Source of the DNA: CAZUVM01 sp964623885
GTDB lineage: Bacteria; Verrucomicrobiota; Verrucomicrobiia; Limisphaerales; UBA8199
Length of the DNA stretch: 9,613 nt
NCBI GenBank assembly: GCA_964623885.1
Contig: CAZUVM010000204.1
Span: forward strand, 1-9,613
Reading direction: 5' to 3'
This document shows, piece after piece, positions 1 to 6,136 of the stretch. The position numbers were made by a program, and so were the translations under genes. The notes beneath the pieces were generated by a model. It had not been told where the DNA came from and searched no databases. It was given only the letters and a program-made list of their open reading frames with translations. Every line of letters begins with the position of its first letter. Within the stretch, counting starts at the first letter, position 1.

Positions 1-136
1 CAAAGACCTGCAAAAGCGAAACGGCTTGATCGAGATCTTCGATCAAATCATGAACGAGAAAGTGATCGACCTTCTGCAGCAGAGCGCAAAGATGGAAGAC
101 ATTCAGCCGGCCAGCGCGGCCCCGAACCCGAGCTGA
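1..136 (+). CDS. tig: Trigger factor C-terminal end (partial, 5' truncated by the window edge)
   Basis: Only the last 44 residues are visible, read in the frame whose codons begin at base 2 and ending at TGA 134-136. The segment reads KDLQKRNGLIEIFDQIMNEK, followed by a VIDLLQQSAKMED stretch and a Pro/Ala/Ser tail. This pattern (a basic helix, then a helix with Asp-Gln-Ile, then Glu-Lys-x-(I/L)-Asp-(F/L)-Leu, then a short acidic and polar tail) is what the C-terminal helical arm of the ribosome-associated chaperone and prolyl isomerase trigger factor looks like. Trigger factor binds ribosomal protein L23 and shelters nascent chains in the cytoplasm. Its frequent downstream neighbours clpP and clpX are not found here. 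The assignment rests on a short, poorly conserved end, so it is probable rather than certain. Confidence 0.6.
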   Translation, partial: KDLQKRNGLIEIFDQIMNEKVIDLLQQSAKMEDIQPASAAPNPS

Positions 137-185
137 GCGCGCCGCGCGCCCTTGCGGTCCCAACCGATTGGGAACGTCGCGAAAA

Positions 186-210
186 TAACCTTCCCCAGTG
201 GGGAAGGTTA
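186..210. repeat. Perfect 11-bp inverted repeat, REP-like palindrome or terminator
   Basis: The left arm TAACCTTCCCC (186-196) and right arm GGGGAAGGTTA (200-210) are exact reverse complements around a 3-nt loop AGT. It lies 50 bases after the stop of the tig-like fragment. On the + strand the hairpin is followed by AGGGTGATGGG, with only a short ATTTTG at 221-226, so it is a poor rho-independent terminator for the upstream gene. On the - strand it is followed directly by TTTT, but no gene on that strand would need it. The composition (pyrimidine-rich arm, purine-rich arm, adjoining GGTTAGGGTGA) resembles dispersed palindromic elements found between genes in many bacteria. Confidence 0.6.
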
Positions 211-223
211 GGGTGATGGGATT

Positions 224-337
224 TTGAGGGAGAAGAACTCACAGTTGCTCTTGGCGTTGGCCCAGAAGCTGCCTGGGACGCCCACCCTTCGTTTGGTATT
301 CCGCATTTCCGGCTTCGCGATTATGCTCGCCGCGTGA
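224..337 (+). CDS. Possible small ORF (37 codons) overlapping the next gene by GTGA
   Basis: From TTG 224 an open frame runs 37 codons to TGA 335-337. The predicted peptide starts MREKNSQLLLALAQKLPG and ends in a hydrophobic ISGFAIMLAA tail. Its stop overlaps the GTG start (334) of the following membrane-protein gene in the arrangement GTGA, which is typical of translationally coupled genes. By my count 30 of the 37 third positions are G or C, clearly more than in the overlapping frame continuous with the next gene, which also lacks a start codon. Against it: a TTG start, no good ribosome binding site, small size, and no family I recognise. Initiation inside the frame is also possible, for example at TTG 245. 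I regard it as a candidate only. Confidence 0.25.
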   Translation: MREKNSQLLLALAQKLPGTPTLRLVFRISGFAIMLAA

Positions 338-2154
338 TTGGCGCCACCAACCACTCTGGTTCAGTTTCGGGCGGCACTTTGCTGCGCCGTTGGGGATTCG
401 CCGCAGCCTGGTTCTGGCTAATGGTCCTGCCGAGTCGTCTGCCGACACCGACGCTGGAACCTTCCTGGGAAGCCGTCCTGAACTTTGCGGCGGCGAAGGA
501 TCTGCAACATGGTGTGGACATCGTCTTCACGTACGGTCCGCTGGGCTACTTAATGCAAAACTGCTTCTTCCCCGGCACGTGGCTGAAAGTACTATTATTC
601 CAGGCGATCTCACGGTTCATTTATGTGGCTCTGGTATGGCAATTGGTGCGACGCCCCGCTGAAAATCAACTAAACAACAGACTCCCTCTTCTCGCCTTTC
701 TGGGAGCGGCGCTATGGCTGCCCGCTTTGGACGGTGATTCGTTTTACTTGCTGTTCATCACCATTCTCGGAGCTTTGTTGTGCGCAGAGCGTTCCGGCGG
801 GCAACAAACCGCCGCCCTATCCTCGATTCTAGCTTTGATCGGAGTTTTTATGGTTGGCCTATTTACACTGATTAAGGCGACTTTTCTCGTTTACGGTATT
901 CTGTTTCTCGCAATCGTGGTGGGAAGTTCGCTTTGGCGGGGCCAAACTCGGACGGCGCTGACGTCCGCGATCCTGTTCGTGGCCGCGTTCTGTTTTGGCT
1001 GGGCAGTCCTGGGTGGACAACGCTTCGTCAACCTCAGCCTGTGGCTGCACGGGCAGAGTGAGATGGCCAAATCCTATCAAGAAGCAATGGGGCTTTGGCC
1101 GGAACCTAACCAGTTGGTGAGCGGGTTGCTGGCGCTGTTTGTGGTAGCCGGCGGCCTGGTTCTGGCAATCAAAAAATCCCGGCTCTACGCGCCGACAGTA
1201 TTGTTATTGATTATTGGTTGTTGCTTGGCTTGGAAACAATCGTTCACGAGAGGCGACGAGTATCATACCCGAACATTTTTTGATTATATTCTATGCGCCG
1301 GAGCGCTACTGCCAGTGCTGTTCGGTCTGGCACTGAATCGGTGGGCGGGCATGTTCCTGCTGGGGCTTTGCCTGGGCAGCAGTGTGCTTGTCCGATTGCC
1401 GATCCCAATCTACCGGGCCTTTGAGAACGCCCGCTTCCTGGTGCGCCTGCCCCAGCGCGATCGGTTGTGGGCTCGGCAAGCGCAGCAATTTGATTTACCC
1501 CAGATCCGAGCCGCCATTGGTTCGGCCACTATTGATGTAGCGGGAGCGGAACAGGCAATTGCCTTGCTCAATGGATTCAACTATCACCCGGCACCGGTCT
1601 TTCAGCCCTACGCCGCCGGCACGCCTTATCTAGCCCGACTCAATGCGGCGTTCTATCGCTCAGTTCGCGCTCCGGAATTTGTGATCACGCAGGATTATAC
1701 GATCGACCACCGGCTGCCGAATTTGGACAATTCGTTGACGGGACTCGTCCTGGCGGAATGCTATGAGGCGACGCTCTCGGAAAAAGGCTTTCGGCTGTTG
1801 CGCCGCGTAAAACCAGCCGGCGGCGAGATGGTGTTGGTCGATTCGGGCGAAGCAAATGCCGGTACCGGCATCAAGGTATCAGGTGGGCAATGGTGCGAAA
1901 TCCGCATGGACGAAAGTTTTATTGGACGTTTAGCCCGAACCTGCTGGATGCTGCCCCCGGTATATGCCGAGTTGCGTCGGAACAATGGTCATTCGGAATC
2001 CTATCGAATTGTGGCCAGTATAGCGCAAACCGGGTTCGTCGTAGCGGACGGGGCGGTCACCTTGGCGATCAGCCCGAGCCCGGCTCAACGCCTCTGTTTC
2101 CGACCGGCGATCGGGTATAGGCTATCACAACGAAAGCAACCGGTTGGATCTTGA
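334..2154 (+). CDS. Polytopic membrane protein, GT-C glycosyltransferase-like, uncharacterised
   Basis: The 606-residue product has roughly ten hydrophobic segments in residues 20-355 (about 20-33, 84-104, 116-132, 136-150, 160-180, 182-200, 208-227, 262-279, 286-300 and 315-355). A soluble C-terminal region of about 250 residues follows. A first loop carries EPSWEAVL (42-49) and VFTYGPLGYL (64-73), and a later loop carries KQSFTRGDEYH (301-311). The charged and histidine residues there are candidate active-site positions. The C-terminal region has NGFNYHPAPVFQPYAAGTPY (413-432) and IDHRLPNLD (457-465). I know this signature set from large unnamed membrane proteins of several phyla, and the topology resembles GT-C transferases using lipid-linked sugars. 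No activity can be assigned. GTG 334 is the first usable in-frame start after the TGA at 214-216. ATG 421 (residue 30) would remove the first hydrophobic segment. Confidence 0.8.
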   Translation: MIGATNHSGSVSGGTLLRRWGFAAAWFWLMVLPSRLPTPTLEPSWEAVLNFAAAKDLQHGVDIVFTYGPLGYLMQNCFFPGTWLKVLLFQAISRFIYVALVWQLVRRPAENQLNNRLPLLAFLGAALWLPALDGDSFYLLFITILGALLCAERSGGQQTAALSSILALIGVFMVGLFTLIKATFLVYGILFLAIVVGSSLWRGQTRTALTSAILFVAAFCFGWAVLGGQRFVNLSLWLHGQSEMAKSYQEAMGLWPEPNQLVSGLLALFVVAGGLVLAIKKSRLYAPTVLLLIIGCCLAWKQSFTRGDEYHTRTFFDYILCAGALLPVLFGLALNRWAGMFLLGLCLGSSVLVRLPIPIYRAFENARFLVRLPQRDRLWARQAQQFDLPQIRAAIGSATIDVAGAEQAIALLNGFNYHPAPVFQPYAAGTPYLARLNAAFYRSVRAPEFVITQDYTIDHRLPNLDNSLTGLVLAECYEATLSEKGFRLLRRVKPAGGEMVLVDSGEANAGTGIKVSGGQWCEIRMDESFIGRLARTCWMLPPVYAELRRNNGHSESYRIVASIAQTGFVVADGAVTLAISPSPAQRLCFRPAIGYRLSQRKQPVGS

Positions 2155-2193
2155 ACCTTTCAAAATCAGTTTAGCTGGTGAACACAACTGACT

Positions 2194-3747
2194 ATGAGCG
2201 CCAGGAACTTTGAAGATGTCGCACTGAAACTTCACGAGGTCGACAGCGTTGCCGTGTTGAAAAAGCCGGTGCGCGCCGGAGACGAATTGCGAAACGGTTC
2301 GATAGAATTGCGCGCTGGCCAAAACATTGGGGCCGGCCACAAGATTGCCCTGGTCGATATTCCCGATGGCGAACCCGTCAGAAAATATGGCCAGGTCATT
2401 GGTTTTGCGCGCGGCAACATCCGAGCTGGCGATCTCGTTCATACTCATAACGTGGCCCTAAAAGATTTCGGACGGGATTATCAATTTTGCGCGGATGCAC
2501 GGCCAATTGATTATTATTCAACCGACCGGATGCGCTTTTTCGAAGGTTACGCCCGACCCGGCGGGCGCGTGGGGACAAGGAACTACCTGGCAGTGATTTC
2601 AAGCGTGAATTGTTCGGCTTCGGTCTCGCAATACGTGCGCGACCGGTTTCGCACTGAGGCGTTCCGCCGTGATTATCCCAATGTCGACGGTGTCATTGCC
2701 TTCACGCACAAAGCAGGGTGCGCGATGGATCCAGGGGAACCACAGCAGGTGTTGCAGCGTGTATTGGCCGGGATTGCGCGCCATCCAAATATCTCAGGTT
2801 ACGTAATGATCGGCCTCGGGTGCGAGGTCAACCAGGTCGAGGCGATCCGCCGCGCTTTCAAACTGGAAGAGGTTCGTCTCGGTGAAGCGGCGCCGACGTT
2901 TCTGAATATCCAGAGTTCCGGAGGCGTGACCAAGACTGTGGAATCGGCGACGGCTGCGGTGGTCAAGCTGTTGCCTGAGACCAATGCGCTGCGCCGTACG
3001 CGCCAACCACTCAGCAAATTGATTCTGGCGGAGAATTGCGGCGGGTCTGACGGGAATAGCGGCATCACCGCGAATCCGGCCTTGGGAGTCGCTTCAGATG
3101 AGCTCGTGCGCTATGGCGGGACATCCGTGTTGGCTGAAACTCCGGAGATATATGGTGCTGAGCATTTGCTGACCCGGCGAGCAGTTTCCCGCCAGGTTGG
3201 CGAGCAACTGATCGAGCTAATTCATTGGTGGGAAGATCACGTGCGCCAGCACCGCTGTTCGATCGACAACAACCCGTCCTACGGGAACAAGGAAGGCGGG
3301 CTCACCACCATTTATGAAAAGAGTCTGGGAGCTGTGGCAAAGGGCGGGCAGTCGCCCTTGGCAGCCGTTTATCGCTACGCCGAAACAGTCCGCGGACCCG
3401 GGTTCTGTTTCATGGACACGCCGGGTTACGATCCTGTCAGCATGACCGGACTGATTGCCGGGGGCTGCAATATCGGTGTTTTTACTACTGGTCGTGGCAG
3501 TGTGTATGGCTGCAAGCCGGCGCCGTGCATCAAAGTGGCAACGAATACACCGCTGTATCGCTGGATGACCGATGACATGGATATCAACGCGGGAACGATC
3601 CTGGACGGGACGGAATCCGTGGGGGAGGTCGGCAGGAAGATCTTCGAGAAGATCGTCGCTGTGGCCAGTGGTGAAAAGACCAAGAGCGAACTGGCGGGAA
3701 TGGGCGACGAAGAGTTTGCACCGTGGCAGTTAGGGCCAACGCTTTAG
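2194..3747 (+). CDS. uxaA: Altronate/galactarate dehydratase family protein (UxaA/GarD)
   Basis: The 517-residue product matches the metal-dependent sugar-acid dehydratases that convert D-altronate to 2-keto-3-deoxygluconate, or galactarate to its keto-deoxy product, in the cytoplasm. An N-terminal SAF-type domain (about residues 15-90) contains GAGHKIALVDI (46-56) and ends with HTHN (83-86). The catalytic part begins with GYARPGGRVGTRNY (118-131). It continues with GLGCEVNQ (207-214), NCGGSDGNSGITANP (281-295), NPSYGNKEGG (360-369), FTTGRGSVYG (430-439) and DINAGT (463-468). The ending FAPWQLGPTL matches the UxaA-type ending better than that of GarD, and the length lies between E. coli UxaA (about 495) and GarD (about 523). 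The start ATG follows the previous stop by 39 bases, with only a weak GGTGAA upstream. No uronate isomerase, reductase or aldolase gene is nearby, so the exact substrate is uncertain. Confidence 0.88.
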   Translation: MSARNFEDVALKLHEVDSVAVLKKPVRAGDELRNGSIELRAGQNIGAGHKIALVDIPDGEPVRKYGQVIGFARGNIRAGDLVHTHNVALKDFGRDYQFCADARPIDYYSTDRMRFFEGYARPGGRVGTRNYLAVISSVNCSASVSQYVRDRFRTEAFRRDYPNVDGVIAFTHKAGCAMDPGEPQQVLQRVLAGIARHPNISGYVMIGLGCEVNQVEAIRRAFKLEEVRLGEAAPTFLNIQSSGGVTKTVESATAAVVKLLPETNALRRTRQPLSKLILAENCGGSDGNSGITANPALGVASDELVRYGGTSVLAETPEIYGAEHLLTRRAVSRQVGEQLIELIHWWEDHVRQHRCSIDNNPSYGNKEGGLTTIYEKSLGAVAKGGQSPLAAVYRYAETVRGPGFCFMDTPGYDPVSMTGLIAGGCNIGVFTTGRGSVYGCKPAPCIKVATNTPLYRWMTDDMDINAGTILDGTESVGEVGRKIFEKIVAVASGEKTKSELAGMGDEEFAPWQLGPTL

Positions 3748-3798
3748 CGCGCGCATTGCTTATGTTCTTTTGCGGCATGTACCGATACTTTGCAGCTG

Positions 3799-5835
3799 AT
3801 GACGGGCGAATCAGAAGGAACGGCTCTGTCCGCGCCAGTAACGGCGCTGTTTGGTGTAGGGCCTGAGCGGGCATCGCAATTGGCCCGCTTGGAGATTCAT
3901 ACGATAGAGGATTTGTTGTTGCACCGGCCGCGGCGATATGAAGACCGGCGCAACCTGCAGACAATTTCTGCTCTTCAAAAAGGCGAACCGGCTATCACTC
4001 ACGGCAAAGTGGTAACGATGGGGACGAAATGGTATCGAAACCACGCCAAGTCGATATTCGAAATCATTCTCCAAGACGGGACGGGCAGACTGCACTGCCG
4101 GTGGTGGAACCTGCCTTACATGGAAAGGTATTTCCGCGTTGGGGACGAAGTACTGGTTTATGGCCGCCCCGTGTCGGAGAAACCAAAAACAATCGATCAC
4201 GCGGAAACCGAAGTGTTGGAAGGCGGCGAAGAGAGTTCCATACACCTCAGCCGAATTACGCCTATCTATCCCTTGACCGAGGGCCTGCCTCAGCGCTGGC
4301 TTAGAGCGCTAATATGGCGCACGCTGCAAGCATTCGGGAGAAAAATCACTGAGCCGCTGGACGCGATAAGTGCTGACCTGCGGCGAGGAACGGAATCCCT
4401 GCTTCCCCGCGCCGAAGCGGTGCGCGTGGTGCATTTTCCGGAAGAGATCGAGCAGACCGAAGCAGCCAGGAGGCGTTTGGCGTTTGACGAATTCCTGCAA
4501 CTCCAACTGCAGCTCCAGCAGCGCCGGAGGAAATTCGAGGCGAAAGCGAATGCCCTTTCGGCCGGGGGAGACAATCATTTCATAAGGCCATTCCTCGCCA
4601 AGCTCGGGTTCAAACTGACGGAAGCGCAGACCAAAGTCCTGCGGGAGATTCGCGGCGACATGTCGGGCCAACATCCCATGCGCCGCTTGCTTCAAGGTGA
4701 TGTCGGTTGTGGCAAAACTGTCGTCGCGGCGTGCTCCGCGCTCATGGCGCTGGAAAGCGGTTATACGGTGATCTTAATGGCGCCGACCGAGATCCTCGCC
4801 GGCCAGCATTTTAGGAACTTTTCGAATTGGTTTGTCCCGCTAGGGGTTCGCGTTGAGCTCCAGACGGGCAGCCGCAAAACGCTGAATGGTGATCGAGGAA
4901 CAGCGCGCAAGTCGCCGCCGTCGGCATTGGTCATCGGGACGCATGCGCTCCTTCACTCGGGCTTCACCGTGTCAAACCTCGGCTTGGTCATTATTGATGA
5001 GCAGCATAAATTCGGCGTCGTCCAACGCGAGGAATTGGTTCGAAAAGGCAACTACCCGCACCTGCTGGTGATGACCGCGACACCGATCCCGCGCACTTTG
5101 GGCCTGACATTGTACGGGGAGTTGGATGTATCGACGATCACGGAATTGCCTCCCGGCCGAGGCGCCATCCAGACCTTTGTTCGCACAGCAGATAAACTAC
5201 CACGGGTTTGGGATTTCGTTCGGAGCCAATTGCGTGCCGGGCAGCAAGCCTATGTTGTTTATCCGCGGGTTGAAGAGGAGGCTCCGGATGTAAAGGCGGT
5301 GACGAAGGAATTCACTGCTCTTCAACAGGAACTAACGCCTTTTCGGGTCGGTTTGGTACACGGCAGGCTGCCGGCCCGCGACAAAGAAGCGGTCATGTCG
5401 GCTTTTCGGGCCAACGAAGTGCAGGTGGTGCTGGCGACAGCGCTGATCGAGGTCGGCGTGGACGTTCCGAATGCGACGGTCATGCTGATTGAGAACGCAG
5501 AGCAGTTTGGGTTGGCGCAACTGCATCAACTCCGGGGCCGGATCGGGCGTGGAACTCACAACTCGCATTTCATCCTTGTCACCGGAGCCAAGAGCGTGGC
5601 AGCCCAGCAGCGATTGCGCGTGCTGGAAAAGACCACCGATGGTTTTAAAATCGCGGAGGAAGATTTAAAACTGAGGGGGCCCGGCGAGCTGCTGGGCCAT
5701 GATCAGAGCGGCATGCCGCATTTTCGTTTCGGGAACCTGTCGACGGATTTGGAGCTGATCCAGCAGGCACGCGAATTGGCCAGGTCGCTGCCCATGGTTG
5801 GAGAGCTGCGACACCCCCCTACAAGACCCCAGTAA
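3799..5835 (+). CDS. recG: ATP-dependent DNA helicase RecG
   Basis: This superfamily 2 helicase regresses stalled replication forks and migrates Holliday junctions. Numbering here counts from TTG 3790. The protein opens with FGVGPERASQLARL and LLLHRPRRYEDR, the RecG N-terminus, followed by the OB-fold wedge domain (about 65-150). Helicase motifs are complete: QGDVGCGKT (302-310, Walker A), APTEILAGQH (331-340, Ia), DEQH (403-406, II), TATPIPRTL (429-437, III), HGRLPARDKEAVMSAF (524-539), IEVGVDVP (553-560, V) and QLHQLRGRIGRG (577-588, VI). The C-terminus has DLKLRGPGELLGHDQSG. The length of 678-681 residues compares with 693 in E. coli. I chose ATG 3799 over the in-frame TTG at 3790; neither has a clear ribosome binding site. 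The gene begins about 50 bases after the dehydratase stop. Confidence 0.96.
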   Translation: MTGESEGTALSAPVTALFGVGPERASQLARLEIHTIEDLLLHRPRRYEDRRNLQTISALQKGEPAITHGKVVTMGTKWYRNHAKSIFEIILQDGTGRLHCRWWNLPYMERYFRVGDEVLVYGRPVSEKPKTIDHAETEVLEGGEESSIHLSRITPIYPLTEGLPQRWLRALIWRTLQAFGRKITEPLDAISADLRRGTESLLPRAEAVRVVHFPEEIEQTEAARRRLAFDEFLQLQLQLQQRRRKFEAKANALSAGGDNHFIRPFLAKLGFKLTEAQTKVLREIRGDMSGQHPMRRLLQGDVGCGKTVVAACSALMALESGYTVILMAPTEILAGQHFRNFSNWFVPLGVRVELQTGSRKTLNGDRGTARKSPPSALVIGTHALLHSGFTVSNLGLVIIDEQHKFGVVQREELVRKGNYPHLLVMTATPIPRTLGLTLYGELDVSTITELPPGRGAIQTFVRTADKLPRVWDFVRSQLRAGQQAYVVYPRVEEEAPDVKAVTKEFTALQQELTPFRVGLVHGRLPARDKEAVMSAFRANEVQVVLATALIEVGVDVPNATVMLIENAEQFGLAQLHQLRGRIGRGTHNSHFILVTGAKSVAAQQRLRVLEKTTDGFKIAEEDLKLRGPGELLGHDQSGMPHFRFGNLSTDLELIQQARELARSLPMVGELRHPPTRPQ

Positions 5836-5856
5836 AGCAAAATCAACTTTTTGCTT
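5835..5856 (+). terminator. AT-rich hairpin at the recG stop codon, weak terminator or attenuator candidate
   Basis: AAGCAAAA (5835-5842) and TTTTGCTT (5849-5856) form a perfect 8-bp inverted repeat around the 6-nt loop TCAACT. It begins at the last base of the recG stop codon. The stem is mostly A-T, and it is followed by GTCC and then TTTT (5861-5864) rather than an immediate T-run. It could be a weak terminator or a symmetrical regulatory site ahead of the small lipoprotein gene. Chance occurrence is possible in such AT-rich sequence. Confidence 0.25.
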
Positions 5857-5892
5857 GTCCTTTTAACCGTTTTGGTCAAGGTTACCGCCACT

Positions 5893-6039
5893 ATGAAAAG
5901 GCTAATTACCCTTATCGTACTTATGGGCCTCGCTGCGAGCGTGCTGCTGACCGGTTGCAACCAATCTGGGTCGGACCAATCCACGGCACCTTCGACGAAC
6001 GCCCCGGCCGCGCCTAGCACGAACGCGCCGGCCAAGTAG
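5893..6039 (+). CDS. Small lipoprotein (48 aa) with a duplicated Pro/Ser/Thr/Asn tail
   Basis: The frame is also open upstream, but ATG 5893 gives a clean lipoprotein signal: MKR, a hydrophobic core LITLIVLMGLAASVL, and the lipobox LLTGC with the lipidated cysteine at residue 22. The residue after the cysteine is Asn, not Asp. After processing only 27 residues remain. They are low-complexity and end with two copies of APSTNAPA (residues 32-39 and 40-47) plus a final Lys. The size and architecture recall entericidin-like lipoproteins and other small verrucomicrobial lipoproteins, but I cannot assign a family or function. It begins 57 bases after recG, with only AAGG at 5878-5881 as a distant ribosome binding site, and is followed at once by two hairpins including an intrinsic terminator. 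Confidence 0.7.
   Translation: MKRLITLIVLMGLAASVLLTGCNQSGSDQSTAPSTNAPAAPSTNAPAK
5986..6033 (+). repeat. Two adjacent 24-nt coding repeats (APSTNAPA twice)
   Basis: Bases 5986-6009 and 6010-6033 each encode APSTNAPA. They differ at five bases, all synonymous, including the serine codons TCG versus AGC, which differ at all three positions. The repeat is exact in protein but degraded in DNA. This fits either an old duplication kept under selection for the peptide, or convergence through low-complexity composition. Confidence 0.75.
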
Positions 6040-6068
6040 GACATCCTTCCAAACCCTTTGGGAATGTC
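6040..6068 (+). other. Bulged hairpin directly after the lipoprotein stop codon
   Basis: Immediately after TAG 6037-6039, GACAT (6040-6044) pairs with ATGTC (6064-6068). After a two-base CC bulge (6045-6046), TTCCAAA (6047-6053) pairs with TTTGGGA (6057-6063, one G-U pair) around the loop CCC. This gives 12 pairs in 29 bases, ending five bases before the terminator hairpin. It probably forms part of a structured 3' untranslated region, and it may protect the mRNA end. Confidence 0.45.
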
Positions 6069-6073
6069 ATTCA

Positions 6074-6111
6074 CGCCGGGCATGGGTTTTATGCCCGGCG
6101 CTTTTATTTTT
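6074..6111 (+). terminator. Rho-independent terminator after the 48-aa lipoprotein gene
   Basis: CGCCGGGCAT (6074-6083) and ATGCCCGGCG (6091-6100) are perfect 10-bp complements with a 7-nt loop GGGTTTT. They are followed by C and then TTTTATTTTT (6102-6111). A strong GC-rich stem with a long T-tract is a textbook intrinsic terminator on the + strand. It closes the transcript carrying the small lipoprotein, and possibly read-through from recG. The next gene starts only 25 bases later, so that gene needs its own promoter. Confidence 0.9.
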
Positions 6112-6121
6112 ACCCGATTCC

Positions 6122-6130
6122 TGCTAGTAT
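6122..6130 (+). promoter_or_regulatory. Candidate extended -10 element; transcription may start at the ATG
   Basis: TGC followed by TAGTAT (6125-6130) resembles an extended -10 element (TGn plus TATAAT with 5 of 6 matches). A start site 7 bases past the hexamer would fall on or beside ATG 6137, giving a leaderless or almost leaderless mRNA. No recognisable -35 exists, because the expected position lies in the T-tract of the preceding terminator. A GAGG at 6131-6134 is only two bases from the ATG, too close for normal Shine-Dalgarno use. The promoter is inferred from position and pattern only. Confidence 0.35.
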
Positions 6131-6136
6131 GAGGCA

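Noticed and set aside
26..46. Inverted repeat TTGATCGA / TCGATCAA around GATCT
   Set aside because: It lies inside the coding end of the tig-like gene, and a repeat built from GATC words can easily arise by chance.
323..337. Four-codon ORF ATG CTC GCC GCG TGA overlapping GTG 334
   Set aside because: It is too short to judge, and it is simply the end of the 37-codon candidate in the same frame.
2125..2448. 107-codon open frame on the - strand
   Set aside because: It overlaps the start of the well-supported dehydratase gene and the protein resembles no family. It is a shadow frame.
3777..3866. Short + strand ORF beginning ATGTACCGATAC
   Set aside because: It runs out of frame into recG and encodes a basic peptide of about 28 residues with no sign of being a gene.
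3811..4245. 144-codon open frame on the - strand
   Set aside because: It lies entirely within recG, whose domains are unambiguous. The antisense protein shows no family features.
5852..5880. Possible promoter starting with TTGCTT upstream of the 48-aa lipoprotein
   Set aside because: No acceptable -10 hexamer occurs at 16-18 bases from it.
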